Positions 19,297 to 28,678 of a stretch of 64,000 bases of DNA are shown piece by piece. The number at the start of each line of letters is the position of its first letter. Position 1 is the first letter of the stretch. The DNA is from Pseudarthrobacter siccitolerans (GTDB lineage: Bacteria > Actinomycetota > Actinomycetes > Actinomycetales > Micrococcaceae). Under the pieces are notes generated by a model, which did not search any database, was not told the origin of the DNA, and saw only the letters and a list, made by a program, of their open reading frames with translations. Both the position numbers and the translations under genes were made by a program. The stretch lies in contig NZ_JAUSXB010000001.1 of assembly GCF_030823375.1 (NCBI RefSeq), positions 992,001 through 1,056,000 of the forward strand, read 5' to 3'.

Positions 19297-20340
19297 ATGT
19301 ACTGCTCCATCATTCCGCCCTACCTGTTGCGGCGCCTGGCACGCCAGGACGCACCGGAGTTTTCCGCGGCAGCGAGGGCCGCCAGGGAAGCACTGGGGCA
19401 CGTGCGTTCAGTCCACGCGGCCCGCAGCCAGGCCGCTCCGGAAATTCCCGCAGGAGTGCGGCAGGCAAAACCGGGACCCTCGAACCGCTCCGTTTTCGAC
19501 GCCGCCGGTTCAGAAGTCCTTCCCGGCAAACTTGTCCGCAAGGAGGGTGAGCCCGCTACCGGAGATCCTGCCGCTGACGAGGCCTATGACGGGCTGGGCC
19601 ACACGCACCGGCTCTATGCGGACGTCTTCGGCAGGAACTCCATCGACGGCCGGGGTTTGCCCCTGAACGCCACCGTGCACTTCGGCAAGTTGTACGACAA
19701 CGCCTTCTGGGACGGCACCCAGATGGTCTTCGGTGATGGCGACGGCGAAGTCTTCCAGCGTTTCACCAGGTCCCTCAGCGTCATCGGCCACGAGCTGGCC
19801 CATGGGGTCACCCAGTATTCAGCCGGGCTGGCCTACCGGAACCAGGCCGGGGCCCTCAATGAGTCCATGTCGGACGTGTTCGGCGCCCTCGTTGAGCAGT
19901 ATGTCAAGAAGCAGTCCACCGCCGAAGCCAGCTGGCTGATCGGCGAGGATCTTTTCACGTCCCAGGTGGAGGGGCAGGCGTTGCGCTCCATGAAGGCCCC
20001 GGGAACCGCCTACGACGACGACGTGCTGGGCAAGGATCCACAGCCGGACTCCATGGACTCCTATGTCAAGACGAGCGCTGACAACGGCGGCGTCCACATT
20101 AATTCCGGCATCCCCAACCGGGCGTTTTGCCTGCTGGCCGAACAGCTGGGCGGAAACGCGTGGGACTCCCCTGGGCGGATCTGGTACCAGACGCTCACCG
20201 CGGGTTCACTGCCCACAGCCGCCACCTTCACGGTCTTCGCCCGCGCCACGGCCGCTGCTGCCACCGAGCTTTTCGGTTCCGGATCAAAAGAGCATGACGC
20301 CGTGCGCAACGCGTGGGAAACTGTGAAGGTCAAGCTTTAA
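19297..20340 (+). CDS. Protealysin-like M4 family zinc metalloprotease
   Basis: A thermolysin-family protease of the protealysin type. The short N-terminal propeptide opens with CSIIPPYLLRRLA, the hallmark of this subgroup, and no secretory signal is present, so it probably stays in the cell or leaves by a non-classical route. The zinc site is HELAH at 165-169 with the third ligand in NESMSDVFG (E189), and the catalytic His is H267 in GGVHINSG. ATG at 19297 has an AAAGGGG ribosome site; the longer upstream frame is not family-like. The next gene encodes an emfourin-like protein, the known inhibitor partner of such proteases. Confidence 0.93.
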   Translation: MYCSIIPPYLLRRLARQDAPEFSAAARAAREALGHVRSVHAARSQAAPEIPAGVRQAKPGPSNRSVFDAAGSEVLPGKLVRKEGEPATGDPAADEAYDGLGHTHRLYADVFGRNSIDGRGLPLNATVHFGKLYDNAFWDGTQMVFGDGDGEVFQRFTRSLSVIGHELAHGVTQYSAGLAYRNQAGALNESMSDVFGALVEQYVKKQSTAEASWLIGEDLFTSQVEGQALRSMKAPGTAYDDDVLGKDPQPDSMDSYVKTSADNGGVHINSGIPNRAFCLLAEQLGGNAWDSPGRIWYQTLTAGSLPTAATFTVFARATAAAATELFGSGSKEHDAVRNAWETVKVKL

Positions 20341-20402
20341 TGGGATGCCTGGCCGCCGTACTTCGGGCCGCCAGGCTTGAGGTACCACCCAGGAACCAGG
20401 CC

Positions 20403-20711
20403 ATGAAGATCAGTGTGGAACGCACCGGCGGTATCGCGGCGATCACCCGGGTTTGGACTGTAAACGCTGAGTCCGAGACGGCGCGGAACCAATGGCAGCC
20501 CATTGTGGAAGCATGCCCCTGGGATGCCGTGCCCAGGACGCCCAGGGCCGCCGCAGCGGAATTTTCAGGGGCCCAGCCGGACCGGTTCATCTACTCCATC
20601 CGCGCCGGCCAGCGGCGCGCAGCCCTTCCCGAGCAGGCCGTCACCGGTCCCTGGCGTGTCCTGGTGGACAGCACCAGGGCCGCTGCAGAGGAGTCCCGCA
20701 CAGCGCAGTGA
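20403..20711 (+). CDS. Emfourin-like protealysin inhibitor
   Basis: The 102-residue protein begins MKISVERTGGIAAITR and contains FIYSIRAGQRRAALPEQA near the C-terminus, which I recognise as the emfourin pattern: small cytoplasmic proteins encoded next to protealysin-like M4 proteases and able to block them. The gene starts 62 bases after the protease stop on the same strand. Start ATG at 20403; the longer open frame overlaps the protease and is rejected. The inhibitor role is inferred from family and position; no catalytic residues are expected. Confidence 0.82.
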   Translation: MKISVERTGGIAAITRVWTVNAESETARNQWQPIVEACPWDAVPRTPRAAAAEFSGAQPDRFIYSIRAGQRRAALPEQAVTGPWRVLVDSTRAAAEESRTAQ

Positions 20712-20729
20712 TACGTGAGCCGGGCGGGG

Positions 20730-21698
20730 TTAAACCACTTCCGCCAGCTGGCCCCGGAAAGCCCGGCGGTAGGACTGCGGGCTGGTGTCCAGGACTTTCC
20801 CGAAATGGTGCCGCAGCAGTACTGGATGACCGAAGCCGGACTCCCGTGCGATCTCGTCGATATTCAGGTCCGTGGACTCCAGAAGTTCCTGGGCCCGGAG
20901 CACCCGTTGGGAGTTGAGCCAGGCAGCCGGTGTTGCGCCGGTTTCGGACCTGAACTTCCGGGCGAACGTCCTGGCGGACATGTGCACGCGTGCCGCCAGC
21001 TCGCCCACGCTGTGCTCACGGTCCAGGTGCTGCACCATCCAGCGGAGCAGTTCCTCCATCGGGGCTGAACCGCACGTGGGCATGGGCCGCTCAATGAACT
21101 GGGCCTGGCCGCCGTCGCGATGCGGAGGGACAACCATGTCGCGGGCAATTGCGGCGGCCACGTGCGCGCCGAGTTCCACGCGCACCAAATGCAGGCAGGC
21201 GTCAATCCCCGCGGCCGTACCGGCAGAGGAAATGATATTCCCGTCCTGCACGTAGAGGACGTTTTCATCCACCTGTACGCGCAGGTACTCGGCCGCCAGC
21301 TGGCCCGAATAGTGCCAGTGGGTGGTGCAGCGCCGGCCGTCCAGGAGGCCCGCCCGCGCCAGGGCAAAGGCACCCGAGCAGATGGACATCACCCAGGCGC
21401 CCCTGGCATCGGCAGCGCGCAGCGCATCAAGGACCGCTTCGGGGAGTTGGTCGTCCCTGCCGTAGGGCGCCATGATGACCAGGTCGGCGTCGGCGGTGGC
21501 CTCCAGGCCAAGTTCTACATTCAGGGACAGGCCTGATTTGAGCCGGACGTTGCCGGGAGTGGGCGTACAAACGCGAAAGTCGAAAGCCGGGACGCCGCTC
21601 CCCCTGCCCGACCTGTCGATCCCGAACACCTCACAGGCGGTGCCGAATTCGAACATCGAGAAGTTGGGAACCACGATGACTGCCACTGATTTCAGCAT
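20730..21698 (-). CDS. GlxA-type AraC-family transcriptional regulator with DJ-1/PfpI domain
   Basis: Residues 1-175 form a DJ-1/PfpI-like sensor domain, with a Cys in the nucleophile-elbow position (VMSICSGAFALARAGLLDG) and a nearby TTHW. Residues 215-320 hold an AraC-type double helix-turn-helix (HMSARTFARKFRSETGATPAAWL and the second DIARESGFGHPVLLRHHFGK region). Such proteins sense small metabolites and activate neighbouring catabolic genes. It stands between the emfourin gene (convergent, 18 bases apart) and a divergent 55-residue membrane peptide gene; its target is not evident. Confidence 0.9.
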   Translation of the reverse strand: MLKSVAVIVVPNFSMFEFGTACEVFGIDRSGRGSGVPAFDFRVCTPTPGNVRLKSGLSLNVELGLEATADADLVIMAPYGRDDQLPEAVLDALRAADARGAWVMSICSGAFALARAGLLDGRRCTTHWHYSGQLAAEYLRVQVDENVLYVQDGNIISSAGTAAGIDACLHLVRVELGAHVAAAIARDMVVPPHRDGGQAQFIERPMPTCGSAPMEELLRWMVQHLDREHSVGELAARVHMSARTFARKFRSETGATPAAWLNSQRVLRAQELLESTDLNIDEIARESGFGHPVLLRHHFGKVLDTSPQSYRRAFRGQLAEVV

Positions 21699-21779
21699 GC
21701 TTCCATTGTGGCAGGAATTATAGCTTTTTGGTCATTTCTGCCACTTTTTCTTGGTCGCCCACAGGAGAAGCATGGAGGT

Positions 21780-21947
21780 ATGGAAATCCTCATCACCCTC
21801 CTCATCGTCCTCCTGCTCGTTATCCTCGCCGCCACCGTTTCAGCGCTCCTGCGTGACGGCCGCGGGCATACACCTCCCGTGGAATCCCACGAAGCCTGGT
21901 CCGCCCTGGACCTTCCCAGCAGCAACTACACGCTCCGCATTTTCTGA
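21780..21947 (+). CDS. 55-residue single-span membrane protein of unknown function
   Basis: From ATG at 21780 the frame encodes 55 residues: MEILITLLIVLLLVILAATV is one hydrophobic span, followed by a polar tail with the segment LLRDGRGHTPPVESHEAW. An AGGAGAAG ribosome site lies upstream at normal distance. I recall similar small proteins with a DGRGHTPP-like motif in Arthrobacter relatives, but no function. It starts 81 bases from the divergent GlxA-type regulator, which could control it. The frame extends upstream to 21708 without a ribosome site. Confidence 0.7.
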   Translation: MEILITLLIVLLLVILAATVSALLRDGRGHTPPVESHEAWSALDLPSSNYTLRIF

Positions 21948-22093
21948 GCACCGCCTTTCCATCCGCCGCCCTTCCAACCACTGCTTTTCCATCCGTTTTC
22001 CCGATTACCGCCCCAACCAGCCCCTAGCGGGCAGAACAGCCGCATGCTGTCGAAACGGGAAGCCCGGGCTCCCGCAGTAGACTTGCAGCAGCC

Positions 22094-25000
22094 ATGACAC
22101 TTCACATCTCCTATCCTGCCGAGCTGCCGGTTTCCGAGCGCCGCGAAGACCTGATGGCAGCCATCGCAGCGAACCAGGTCACCATCATCGCCGGCGAGAC
22201 CGGCTCCGGTAAGACCACCCAGATCCCCAAGATGTGCCTTGAACTGGGCCTGGGCGAAAACGGCCTGATCGGCCACACGCAGCCGCGCCGGCTGGCAGCC
22301 CGCACGGTTGCCGAGCGCATCGCCGAGGAACTGGGCGTCGATATCGGCCAGGAAGTCGGCTTTCAGGTCCGCTTCACCGGCGAAGTCAGCCGCGCCACCA
22401 AGGTGAAGCTGATGACCGACGGCATCCTGCTGGCGGAAATCCAGCGCGACAAGCTGCTGCGCAAGTACAACGCCATCATCATCGACGAGGCCCACGAGCG
22501 CAGCCTCAACATCGACTTCATCCTTGGGTACCTCAAGCGGATCCTCCCCCAGCGCCCGGACCTGAAGGTGATCATCACCTCCGCCACCATCGATCCTGAA
22601 CGGTTCGCCAACCACTTCGGCACACCGGAAAAGCCCGCCCCCGTCATCGAGGTCTCCGGCCGGACGTACCCGGTGGAAATCCGCTACCGGCCGCTGTCCC
22701 AGCCGCCTGCCGGCACGGACGAAGAGAACGCCTCGGATGACGAACTCGAGGAGGACCGGGACCCGCTCGACGCCGTCTGCGACGCCGTCGACGAACTCGC
22801 GGCAGAGGCTCCCGGCGACATCCTGGTGTTCTTTTCCGGCGAGCGTGAAATCCGCGACGCCGCCGACGCACTGCAGGCACGCATCCAGTCCAACCGGCGG
22901 CTCGCCGGGACCGAAGTGCTACCCCTGTTCGCGCGCCTGAGCCTGCAGGAACAGCACAAGGTGTTCCATCCCGGCAACAAACGGCGCATCGTGCTCGCCA
23001 CGAACGTGGCGGAGACGTCGCTGACCGTGCCGGGAATCAAGTACGTGATCGACACTGGCACGGCGCGCATCTCCCGCTACTCGCACCGCACCAAGGTCCA
23101 GCGGCTGCCCATTGAGCGCGTCTCGCAGGCATCCGCGAACCAGCGGTCCGGGCGGTGCGGCCGCGTCTCCGACGGCATCGCCATCCGGCTGTACTCGGAG
23201 GAAGACTTCGAGTCGCGGCCCCAGTTCACCGATCCGGAAATCCTGCGCACCAACCTGGCCGCGGTCATCCTGCAGATGACGGCAATGGGCGTGGCTCGCG
23301 GCCCCAAGGACGTGGAGAACTTCCCCTTCGTCGAGCCGCCGGAAACACGGGCAATCAACGACGGCGTCACGCTGCTCCGCGAGCTCGGCGCCTTGGCTCC
23401 GGCCACGCCGCAGAACGGCACGGGCGGCGCGAAAAGCGGGGGCGGCCTCACCGCCGTCGGGCAAAAACTCGCCCAGCTGCCCGTGGATCCCCGGCTTGGC
23501 CGCATGATCGTGGAAGCGGGCAAACGCGGCTGCGTCCGTGAGGTGATGGTCCTGGCGGCGGCCCTCACCATCCAGGACCCCCGCGAGCGCCCCACGGACA
23601 AACAGCAGCTCGCGGCGGAAAAACATAACCGGTTCAAGGACGAGAACTCGGATTTCACCGGCTTCCTGAACCTCTGGAACTACCTGCAGGAGAAGCAGCA
23701 GGAGTTGTCCTCCTCCGCGTTCAGGAGGCTGTGCCGGGCAGAGTTTATCAACTACCTGCGCGTTCGGGAATGGCAGGACCTGTTCGCACAACTGCGCCAG
23801 CTCGCCCGTCCGCTGGGCATCAGCCTGGACAACAAGCGGCTTGCCGATCCCGTGGGCAATCACGACGGCGTGCACATCAGCCTCCTCTCCGGATTGCTGA
23901 GCCACATCGGCATCCTGGACGAGCGCAAGCGCGAGTATGCCGGGGCCCGGGGCACGCGTTTCGCGATCTTCCCCGGCTCCGCACTGTTCAAAAAGTCACC
24001 CACGTTCGTCATGGCCGCCGAACTGGTGGAAACCAGCCGGCTGTGGGCCCGGGTGGCCGCTAAATTCGACCCGCTCTGGGCGGAGCAGGTGGCTCCGGAC
24101 CTAGTGAAGCGCAGCTACAGTGAACCGCACTGGTCCACCCGCCAGGGCGCAGTGATGGCGTACGAGAAAGTCACCCTGTACGGCGTTCCCATCATCGCCC
24201 AGCGGAGGATCAACTATGGCAGGGTGGATCCTGTCGTCGCGAGGGAACTGTTCATCCGGCATGCCCTGGTGGAAGGTGACTGGAAAACCCACCACAAATT
24301 CTTCCACCGCAACCGCGCCCTCCTGCAGGAGGTGGAGGAACTTGAAGCCAGGATGCGCCGCCGGGACCTCCTGGTGGACGACGAAACGCTCTTCGAGTTC
24401 TACGACTCGAGGATCGGCCCCGAGGTGGTGTCCGAGCGGCACTTTGACAAGTGGTGGAAGGATGCCCGGCAGGAAAAACCGGATCTCCTGGACTACGACA
24501 AAACGCTCCTCCTCAGCGATGACGCGGACAACCTCGATGTTTCCGCCTACCCGAAGACCTGGCTGCACAAGGGCTTTGAGCTTCCGTTGACCTATGAGTT
24601 CCATCCGGTGGCCCCCGGCTCACCGCCCAACCCGAACGACGGCGTCACGGCCGAAGTGCCCGTCCTGTTCCTGAACCAGCTGGACGACAAAGCCTTCCGC
24701 TGGCTCATTCCCGGGCAGCGTGTGGAACTGGTGACGGCCCTGATCAAGTCCCTGCCAAAGCAGCTCCGCAAGAACTTCGTGCCGGCCCCGGATGTGGCGC
24801 GGCAGGCGGTGGCGGTGCTGGAGTCCGATTTCGACCCGGCCTCCGATGAACTGGAACCATCCCTCGAACTTGCGCTCCGCCGGATCCGCGGACACGTGAT
24901 CCCGCCCGGTTCGTGGAACTGGGATGCTGTGCCCCCGCACCTCAGAGTGACTTTCAAGGTAGTGGACAGCAAGGGCAGGGTGCTCGGCGAAGGCAAAAAC

Positions 25001-26059
25001 CTTGCCGCCCTCCAAGAGGAGCTCGCTCCTGCCACCCGCCGCGCAATTGCCGAGTCACTGGGCGCCACGCCCGCCTCGACAGCCCCCCGCGGCAAGGCGG
25101 GGCGTGCTGCGGGGAAGGCCGACGACGGCGGGGCTTCGCCGGCGCAGGCCCCGGCCCAGGTGCCGGCAGGCTCAGCCCCTGCCGGCTTCCGGGAGCAGGA
25201 GGGCCTGACGGAGTGGAGCTTCGGGACCATCCAGCGCCAGGTCAGCAGCATGGTCAAAGGCCACACCGTCACCGGCTATCCGGCGCTGGTGGACCAGGGC
25301 AAGTCCGTGGCCCTCAGGGTTTTCCAGACTGCGGATGAACAGCAGGACGCCATGCGCGGCGGCGTGATCAGGCTGCTGGCGTTACGGGTTCCGGCTCCTG
25401 ACCGCTACGTGCTGGAGCACCTGAGCAATACGGAGAAGCTGACGTTCAGCCAGAACCCGCATGGTTCGGTGTCCGCCCTGATCACCGACTGCGCCCTCGC
25501 AGCCATCGACAAACTCACGCCGGCGGAGCTCCCGTGGGACCGGAAGTCCTTCGACGCGCTCTATGAAGTAGTCCGGGCCGAGTTGATCGATACCGTGTTC
25601 AGCGTAACGGCGGTGGTGGAACGCATCCTCGCCAGCACCCGGCGGATCGAAAAGCAGCTCAAGGGCACCACCAGCCTGGCTCTCATCACTGCGCTCAATG
25701 ACATCAAGAGCCAGCTGGAGCAGTTGGTGTACCCCGGCTTTGTGGCGCGCACCGGATACGCCCAGCTCAGCCAGCTCCCGAGATACCTTGCCGCCATTGA
25801 AAAGCGGCTGGAGCGCCTGCCGGGCAACGTCCAGCGCGACGCGTTGGGCATGGCGGTGGTGCAGCGGCTCGAGGATGACTACGACGACGCCGTGTCCGCA
25901 CTGCTTCCGGGCCGGCGGGCCGGAGGCGAACTGGCCCAGGTCCGGTGGATGATCGAGGAGCTCCGGGTGAGCCTTTTCGCCGTTGAACTGGGTACGGCCT
26001 ATTCAGTGTCCGAAAAGCGGATCCGCGCCGTGCTCAACAAGGCGCTTGCCCCGGCCTAG
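22094..26059 (+). CDS. hrpA: ATP-dependent RNA helicase HrpA (DEAH box)
   Basis: A DEAH-box helicase of 1321 residues. Motif I GETGSGKT is at 34-41, motif Ia QPRRLAARTVAERIAEE near 63-79, motif II DEAH at 131-134, motif III SATIDPERF, and motif VI QRSGRCGR. An HA2/OB region follows, and the C-terminal half is the large HrpA-specific domain (DUF3418). In E. coli HrpA rescues stalled ribosomes, acting on mRNA. An Ala/Pro linker lies near residues 995-1035. A TAGACT -10 element 11 bases before the ATG suggests a near-leaderless transcript. Confidence 0.95.
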   Translation: MTLHISYPAELPVSERREDLMAAIAANQVTIIAGETGSGKTTQIPKMCLELGLGENGLIGHTQPRRLAARTVAERIAEELGVDIGQEVGFQVRFTGEVSRATKVKLMTDGILLAEIQRDKLLRKYNAIIIDEAHERSLNIDFILGYLKRILPQRPDLKVIITSATIDPERFANHFGTPEKPAPVIEVSGRTYPVEIRYRPLSQPPAGTDEENASDDELEEDRDPLDAVCDAVDELAAEAPGDILVFFSGEREIRDAADALQARIQSNRRLAGTEVLPLFARLSLQEQHKVFHPGNKRRIVLATNVAETSLTVPGIKYVIDTGTARISRYSHRTKVQRLPIERVSQASANQRSGRCGRVSDGIAIRLYSEEDFESRPQFTDPEILRTNLAAVILQMTAMGVARGPKDVENFPFVEPPETRAINDGVTLLRELGALAPATPQNGTGGAKSGGGLTAVGQKLAQLPVDPRLGRMIVEAGKRGCVREVMVLAAALTIQDPRERPTDKQQLAAEKHNRFKDENSDFTGFLNLWNYLQEKQQELSSSAFRRLCRAEFINYLRVREWQDLFAQLRQLARPLGISLDNKRLADPVGNHDGVHISLLSGLLSHIGILDERKREYAGARGTRFAIFPGSALFKKSPTFVMAAELVETSRLWARVAAKFDPLWAEQVAPDLVKRSYSEPHWSTRQGAVMAYEKVTLYGVPIIAQRRINYGRVDPVVARELFIRHALVEGDWKTHHKFFHRNRALLQEVEELEARMRRRDLLVDDETLFEFYDSRIGPEVVSERHFDKWWKDARQEKPDLLDYDKTLLLSDDADNLDVSAYPKTWLHKGFELPLTYEFHPVAPGSPPNPNDGVTAEVPVLFLNQLDDKAFRWLIPGQRVELVTALIKSLPKQLRKNFVPAPDVARQAVAVLESDFDPASDELEPSLELALRRIRGHVIPPGSWNWDAVPPHLRVTFKVVDSKGRVLGEGKNLAALQEELAPATRRAIAESLGATPASTAPRGKAGRAAGKADDGGASPAQAPAQVPAGSAPAGFREQEGLTEWSFGTIQRQVSSMVKGHTVTGYPALVDQGKSVALRVFQTADEQQDAMRGGVIRLLALRVPAPDRYVLEHLSNTEKLTFSQNPHGSVSALITDCALAAIDKLTPAELPWDRKSFDALYEVVRAELIDTVFSVTAVVERILASTRRIEKQLKGTTSLALITALNDIKSQLEQLVYPGFVARTGYAQLSQLPRYLAAIEKRLERLPGNVQRDALGMAVVQRLEDDYDDAVSALLPGRRAGGELAQVRWMIEELRVSLFAVELGTAYSVSEKRIRAVLNKALAPA

Positions 26060-26078
26060 GCAGTGCACCTAGGCCGGG
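26050..26078. terminator. Hairpin shared by the 3' ends of hrpA and the HIT gene
   Basis: Eleven-base arms (26050-26060 with 26068-26078, CCCGGCCTAGG) flank a 7-base loop. Each arm contains the stop codon of one gene: hrpA TAG at 26057-26059 and the HIT-protein TAG at 26071-26069. The structure is symmetrical and may block readthrough in both directions, though no T-run follows. Confidence 0.6.
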
Positions 26079-26494
26079 ACGAACTGGCCGTACCCGGCAT
26101 CCCGGAGTCCCTGCCGCAGTTTTTCGGCGTTGGCGTCCAGCACCTCGGGATCGGGATTCTGGTCCGCGGTCGCGAAGTTGAACTCTGCCATGCTCCGCGA
26201 GGGCCACACGTGCACGTGGAGATGGTTGATCTCGTAGCCGGCCACGATCAGCCCGGCGCGCGCTGCCCCAAAGACATCCACCTGGACGGCCCCGATCCGC
26301 CGGGCCACCTCCATGACCCTCGCCAGCGTCTCCGGCGAAGCGTCCGTCCAGCGGTCCACTTCCTCGGTGGGGACTACCAGGGTGTGGCCGTCCGCCAGCG
26401 GACCCGTGGTGAGGAACGCGGACACGTCGTCTTCGCGCCACACAAACCGGCCGGGGATTTCGCCGTTCAGGATCCTGGTGAAAAGCGTGCTCAT
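26069..26494 (-). CDS. HIT family protein (histidine triad nucleotide-binding)
   Basis: A 141-residue HIT protein, likely a nucleoside phosphoramidase or dinucleotide hydrolase. The triad HLHVHVW is at 91-97, preceded by the HTLVVPTEEV strand. It is translationally coupled to the alcohol dehydrogenase gene upstream by a four-base overlap (ATGA). The substrate is not defined; it is longer than minimal HinT at the C-terminus. Confidence 0.92.
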   Translation of the reverse strand: MSTLFTRILNGEIPGRFVWREDDVSAFLTTGPLADGHTLVVPTEEVDRWTDASPETLARVMEVARRIGAVQVDVFGAARAGLIVAGYEINHLHVHVWPSRSMAEFNFATADQNPDPEVLDANAEKLRQGLRDAGYGQFVPA

Positions 26495-27681
26495 TCGTCT
26501 GCCTCCTCGGCGGGTGCCTGCAGTGTGCTGGTGTCCAGCACAAACCGGTATTTCACATCGCCTGCAACCATCCGGTCGTAGGCCTCGTTCAGCTGGTCAG
26601 CGCGGACCACTTCGATGTCCGCCGCTACCCCGTGCTCTGCGCAGAAGTCCAGCATTTCCTGCGTCTCCGCAATCCCGCCGATCAGCGAGCCGGCGTAGGC
26701 GATCCGGCGGCGGATCAGTGCCCGCGGGTTCACGGGCGGCATTGCCTCGGACGGCAGGCCCAGCTGGAAGAGCGCGCCGTCCACCCGCAGGGTGCGGAAC
26801 AGCGGGTTCAGGTCGTGGGGTGCTGCCACGGTGTCGATAATCAGGTCGATGGTGCGGTTTGCCGCGTCCATCGCCGCTTCGTCCCGGGAGAGGACAACCT
26901 CGTCGGCGCCAAGTTCCAGGGCGGCCGGCACCTTGGACTCGGACGTGGTGAAAACCACCACTTTCGCTCCCATGGCCTTGGCCAGCTTGACGGCCATGTG
27001 CCCAAGCCCGCCGAGCCCCACCACACCCACAACGTCGCCTTCTTCGACGTCGAAGTGCCGCAGCGGCGAGTAGGTGGTGACGCCGGCGCACAGCAGCGGG
27101 GCAACGGCGGCCGGGTCCAGGGAGTCCGGCACACGCAGGACATAGCGGCGGTCCACCACAACTGTGGAGGAATAGCCGCCCTGCGTGATCGAACCGCCGT
27201 TCCGGCGGTCAACGGCGCCGTATGTGCCGGTCATCCCGTTCTCGCAGTACTGTTCCAGGCCGTCCAGGCAGCTTTCACATTCGCGGCAGGAGTCCACAAT
27301 GCAGCCCACCCCCACCCGGTCCCCCGGGGCGAAGCCGGTGACGGCTGACCCCACGCGGCTTACGGTCCCGACGATCTCGTGGCCGGGTACCAGCGGATAG
27401 GCCTGGCCGCCCCACTCGCCACGCACCGCATGGACATCCGAGTGGCACAGCCCGCAAAACTCAATGGCAATTTCGACGTCGTCAGGCTGGGGTGTCCGGC
27501 GCGCAAGGGTGAGCGGAACCAGGCCGCTGTCGGGGGATGTGGCGCCGTACGCGGCGGCCAGGACGCCGCCGTCGGAAACGTTGGATCCGGCAGCAACGGA
27601 GCCGGGGGCGACGGTTGGCGCCGCCGGTTCGGGGGCAGCAGGTTTGGCAAGGGGCGGCGGCACGGGACGTCCAGGAGTCAT
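26491..27681 (-). CDS. Zinc-dependent NAD(P) alcohol dehydrogenase (MDR, YahK/CAD-like)
   Basis: A medium-chain dehydrogenase for aldehyde/alcohol interconversion. The catalytic zinc site is CGLCHSDVHAVRGEWG with GHEIVGTV, the structural zinc cysteines are in CRECESCLDGLEQYC, and the coenzyme loop is VGLGGLGHMAVKLAKAMG. The order and the loop match the YahK/cinnamyl-alcohol-dehydrogenase group. Its first 40 residues are Pro/Ala-rich and are not part of the fold; a shorter start near residue 38 is possible. It precedes the HIT gene with overlap. The physiological substrate is unknown. Confidence 0.9.
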   Translation of the reverse strand: MTPGRPVPPPLAKPAAPEPAAPTVAPGSVAAGSNVSDGGVLAAAYGATSPDSGLVPLTLARRTPQPDDVEIAIEFCGLCHSDVHAVRGEWGGQAYPLVPGHEIVGTVSRVGSAVTGFAPGDRVGVGCIVDSCRECESCLDGLEQYCENGMTGTYGAVDRRNGGSITQGGYSSTVVVDRRYVLRVPDSLDPAAVAPLLCAGVTTYSPLRHFDVEEGDVVGVVGLGGLGHMAVKLAKAMGAKVVVFTTSESKVPAALELGADEVVLSRDEAAMDAANRTIDLIIDTVAAPHDLNPLFRTLRVDGALFQLGLPSEAMPPVNPRALIRRRIAYAGSLIGGIAETQEMLDFCAEHGVAADIEVVRADQLNEAYDRMVAGDVKYRFVLDTSTLQAPAEEADE

Positions 27682-27690
27682 AGTGCGACG

Positions 27691-28605
27691 CTACCCTTGC
27701 GCCCCGTGATGTTTCCACTCAACGGGCCCATCGCCGCCGTGGGACCCGGGCCCGGTAGCCACCGGCAGCAGGGGGTTGCTGGACCACTCCGAGAAGGACC
27801 CGGGATACAGCGCGGCGCGGAATCCCGCCAGTTCAAGGGCCGCAACCTCGTGCGCGGCCGTGACGCCGGATCCGCAATAGACACCCACCTCGACGTCGTC
27901 GGTAATGCCCAGCGCTTCAAAGCGGCGGCGCAGCTCGTCGGGAGGCAGGAAGCGGCCATCTGTGCCCACGTTCTGTGCAGTGGGCGCGCTGACGGCGCCC
28001 GGGATGTGGCCTGCGCGCGGATCAACGGGCTCCACCTCGCCCCGGTACCTCTCCCCGGCCCGGGCATCAAGGAGGACCCTATCAGGTTGGGGACCCGCCG
28101 GAACGGGTCCATGTTCCACCCAGGCGGTCACGGCGGCCGCATCCAGGACCGGCATCTGCCCGTCCCCCAGCGTCACGTCGCCGGGACGGGGTAGAACCTC
28201 CCCTTGTTCGAGCGGCAGGCCTGCCTCGCGCCAAGCAGCCAGGCCGCCGTCGAGCAGGTAAACCCCGGTGAGGCCGGCGTTCCTCAGCATCCACCACACC
28301 CGTGCGGCAGCCATATTGGCACTGTCGTCATACGCCACCACGATGTCGCCGTTGTTGATACCCCAGCGCCTCGCGGCGTCCTGGAACTTCAGCGGCGAGG
28401 GCAGCGGGTGCCTGCCGCGCTCCGGCACGGCCGGATCCGCAAGTTCGGTGGCAAGGTCAACAAACACCGCGCCCGGCAGGTGCCCCTGCAGGTAGTGCTC
28501 GTGGCCGAGAGGATCGCCCAGTGCCCAGCGCACGTCCAGCAGCACCGTCCGCAGGCCGCCGGCACGGCGCTCTTCCAACGCGGCAACGTCCAGCAGTGGC
28601 TCCAT
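27691..28605 (-). CDS. sseA: Two-domain rhodanese sulfurtransferase (thiosulfate/3-mercaptopyruvate type)
   Basis: Two rhodanese domains, the first inactive and the second carrying the active-site Cys at 244 in CGSGVTA, a loop typical of thiosulfate/3-mercaptopyruvate sulfurtransferases. Interdomain markers LLDGGLAAWREAGLP and GHIPGAVSAP are clear. Start ATG at 28605; the longer frame upstream would overlap the divergent gene's promoter. It is divergent, with 73 bases between, from a Cds1-like cysteine desulfhydrase, so the two probably act together in sulfane sulfur and sulfide handling. Confidence 0.9.
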   Translation of the reverse strand: MEPLLDVAALEERRAGGLRTVLLDVRWALGDPLGHEHYLQGHLPGAVFVDLATELADPAVPERGRHPLPSPLKFQDAARRWGINNGDIVVAYDDSANMAAARVWWMLRNAGLTGVYLLDGGLAAWREAGLPLEQGEVLPRPGDVTLGDGQMPVLDAAAVTAWVEHGPVPAGPQPDRVLLDARAGERYRGEVEPVDPRAGHIPGAVSAPTAQNVGTDGRFLPPDELRRRFEALGITDDVEVGVYCGSGVTAAHEVAALELAGFRAALYPGSFSEWSSNPLLPVATGPGSHGGDGPVEWKHHGAQG

Positions 28606-28678
28606 GGTGCTCCATTCGTCAGGCGGCCAGCCCTCCCACTCTAGCGGCAGCCCCGGGAGGCGCGGGTAGGCTGGTGCG

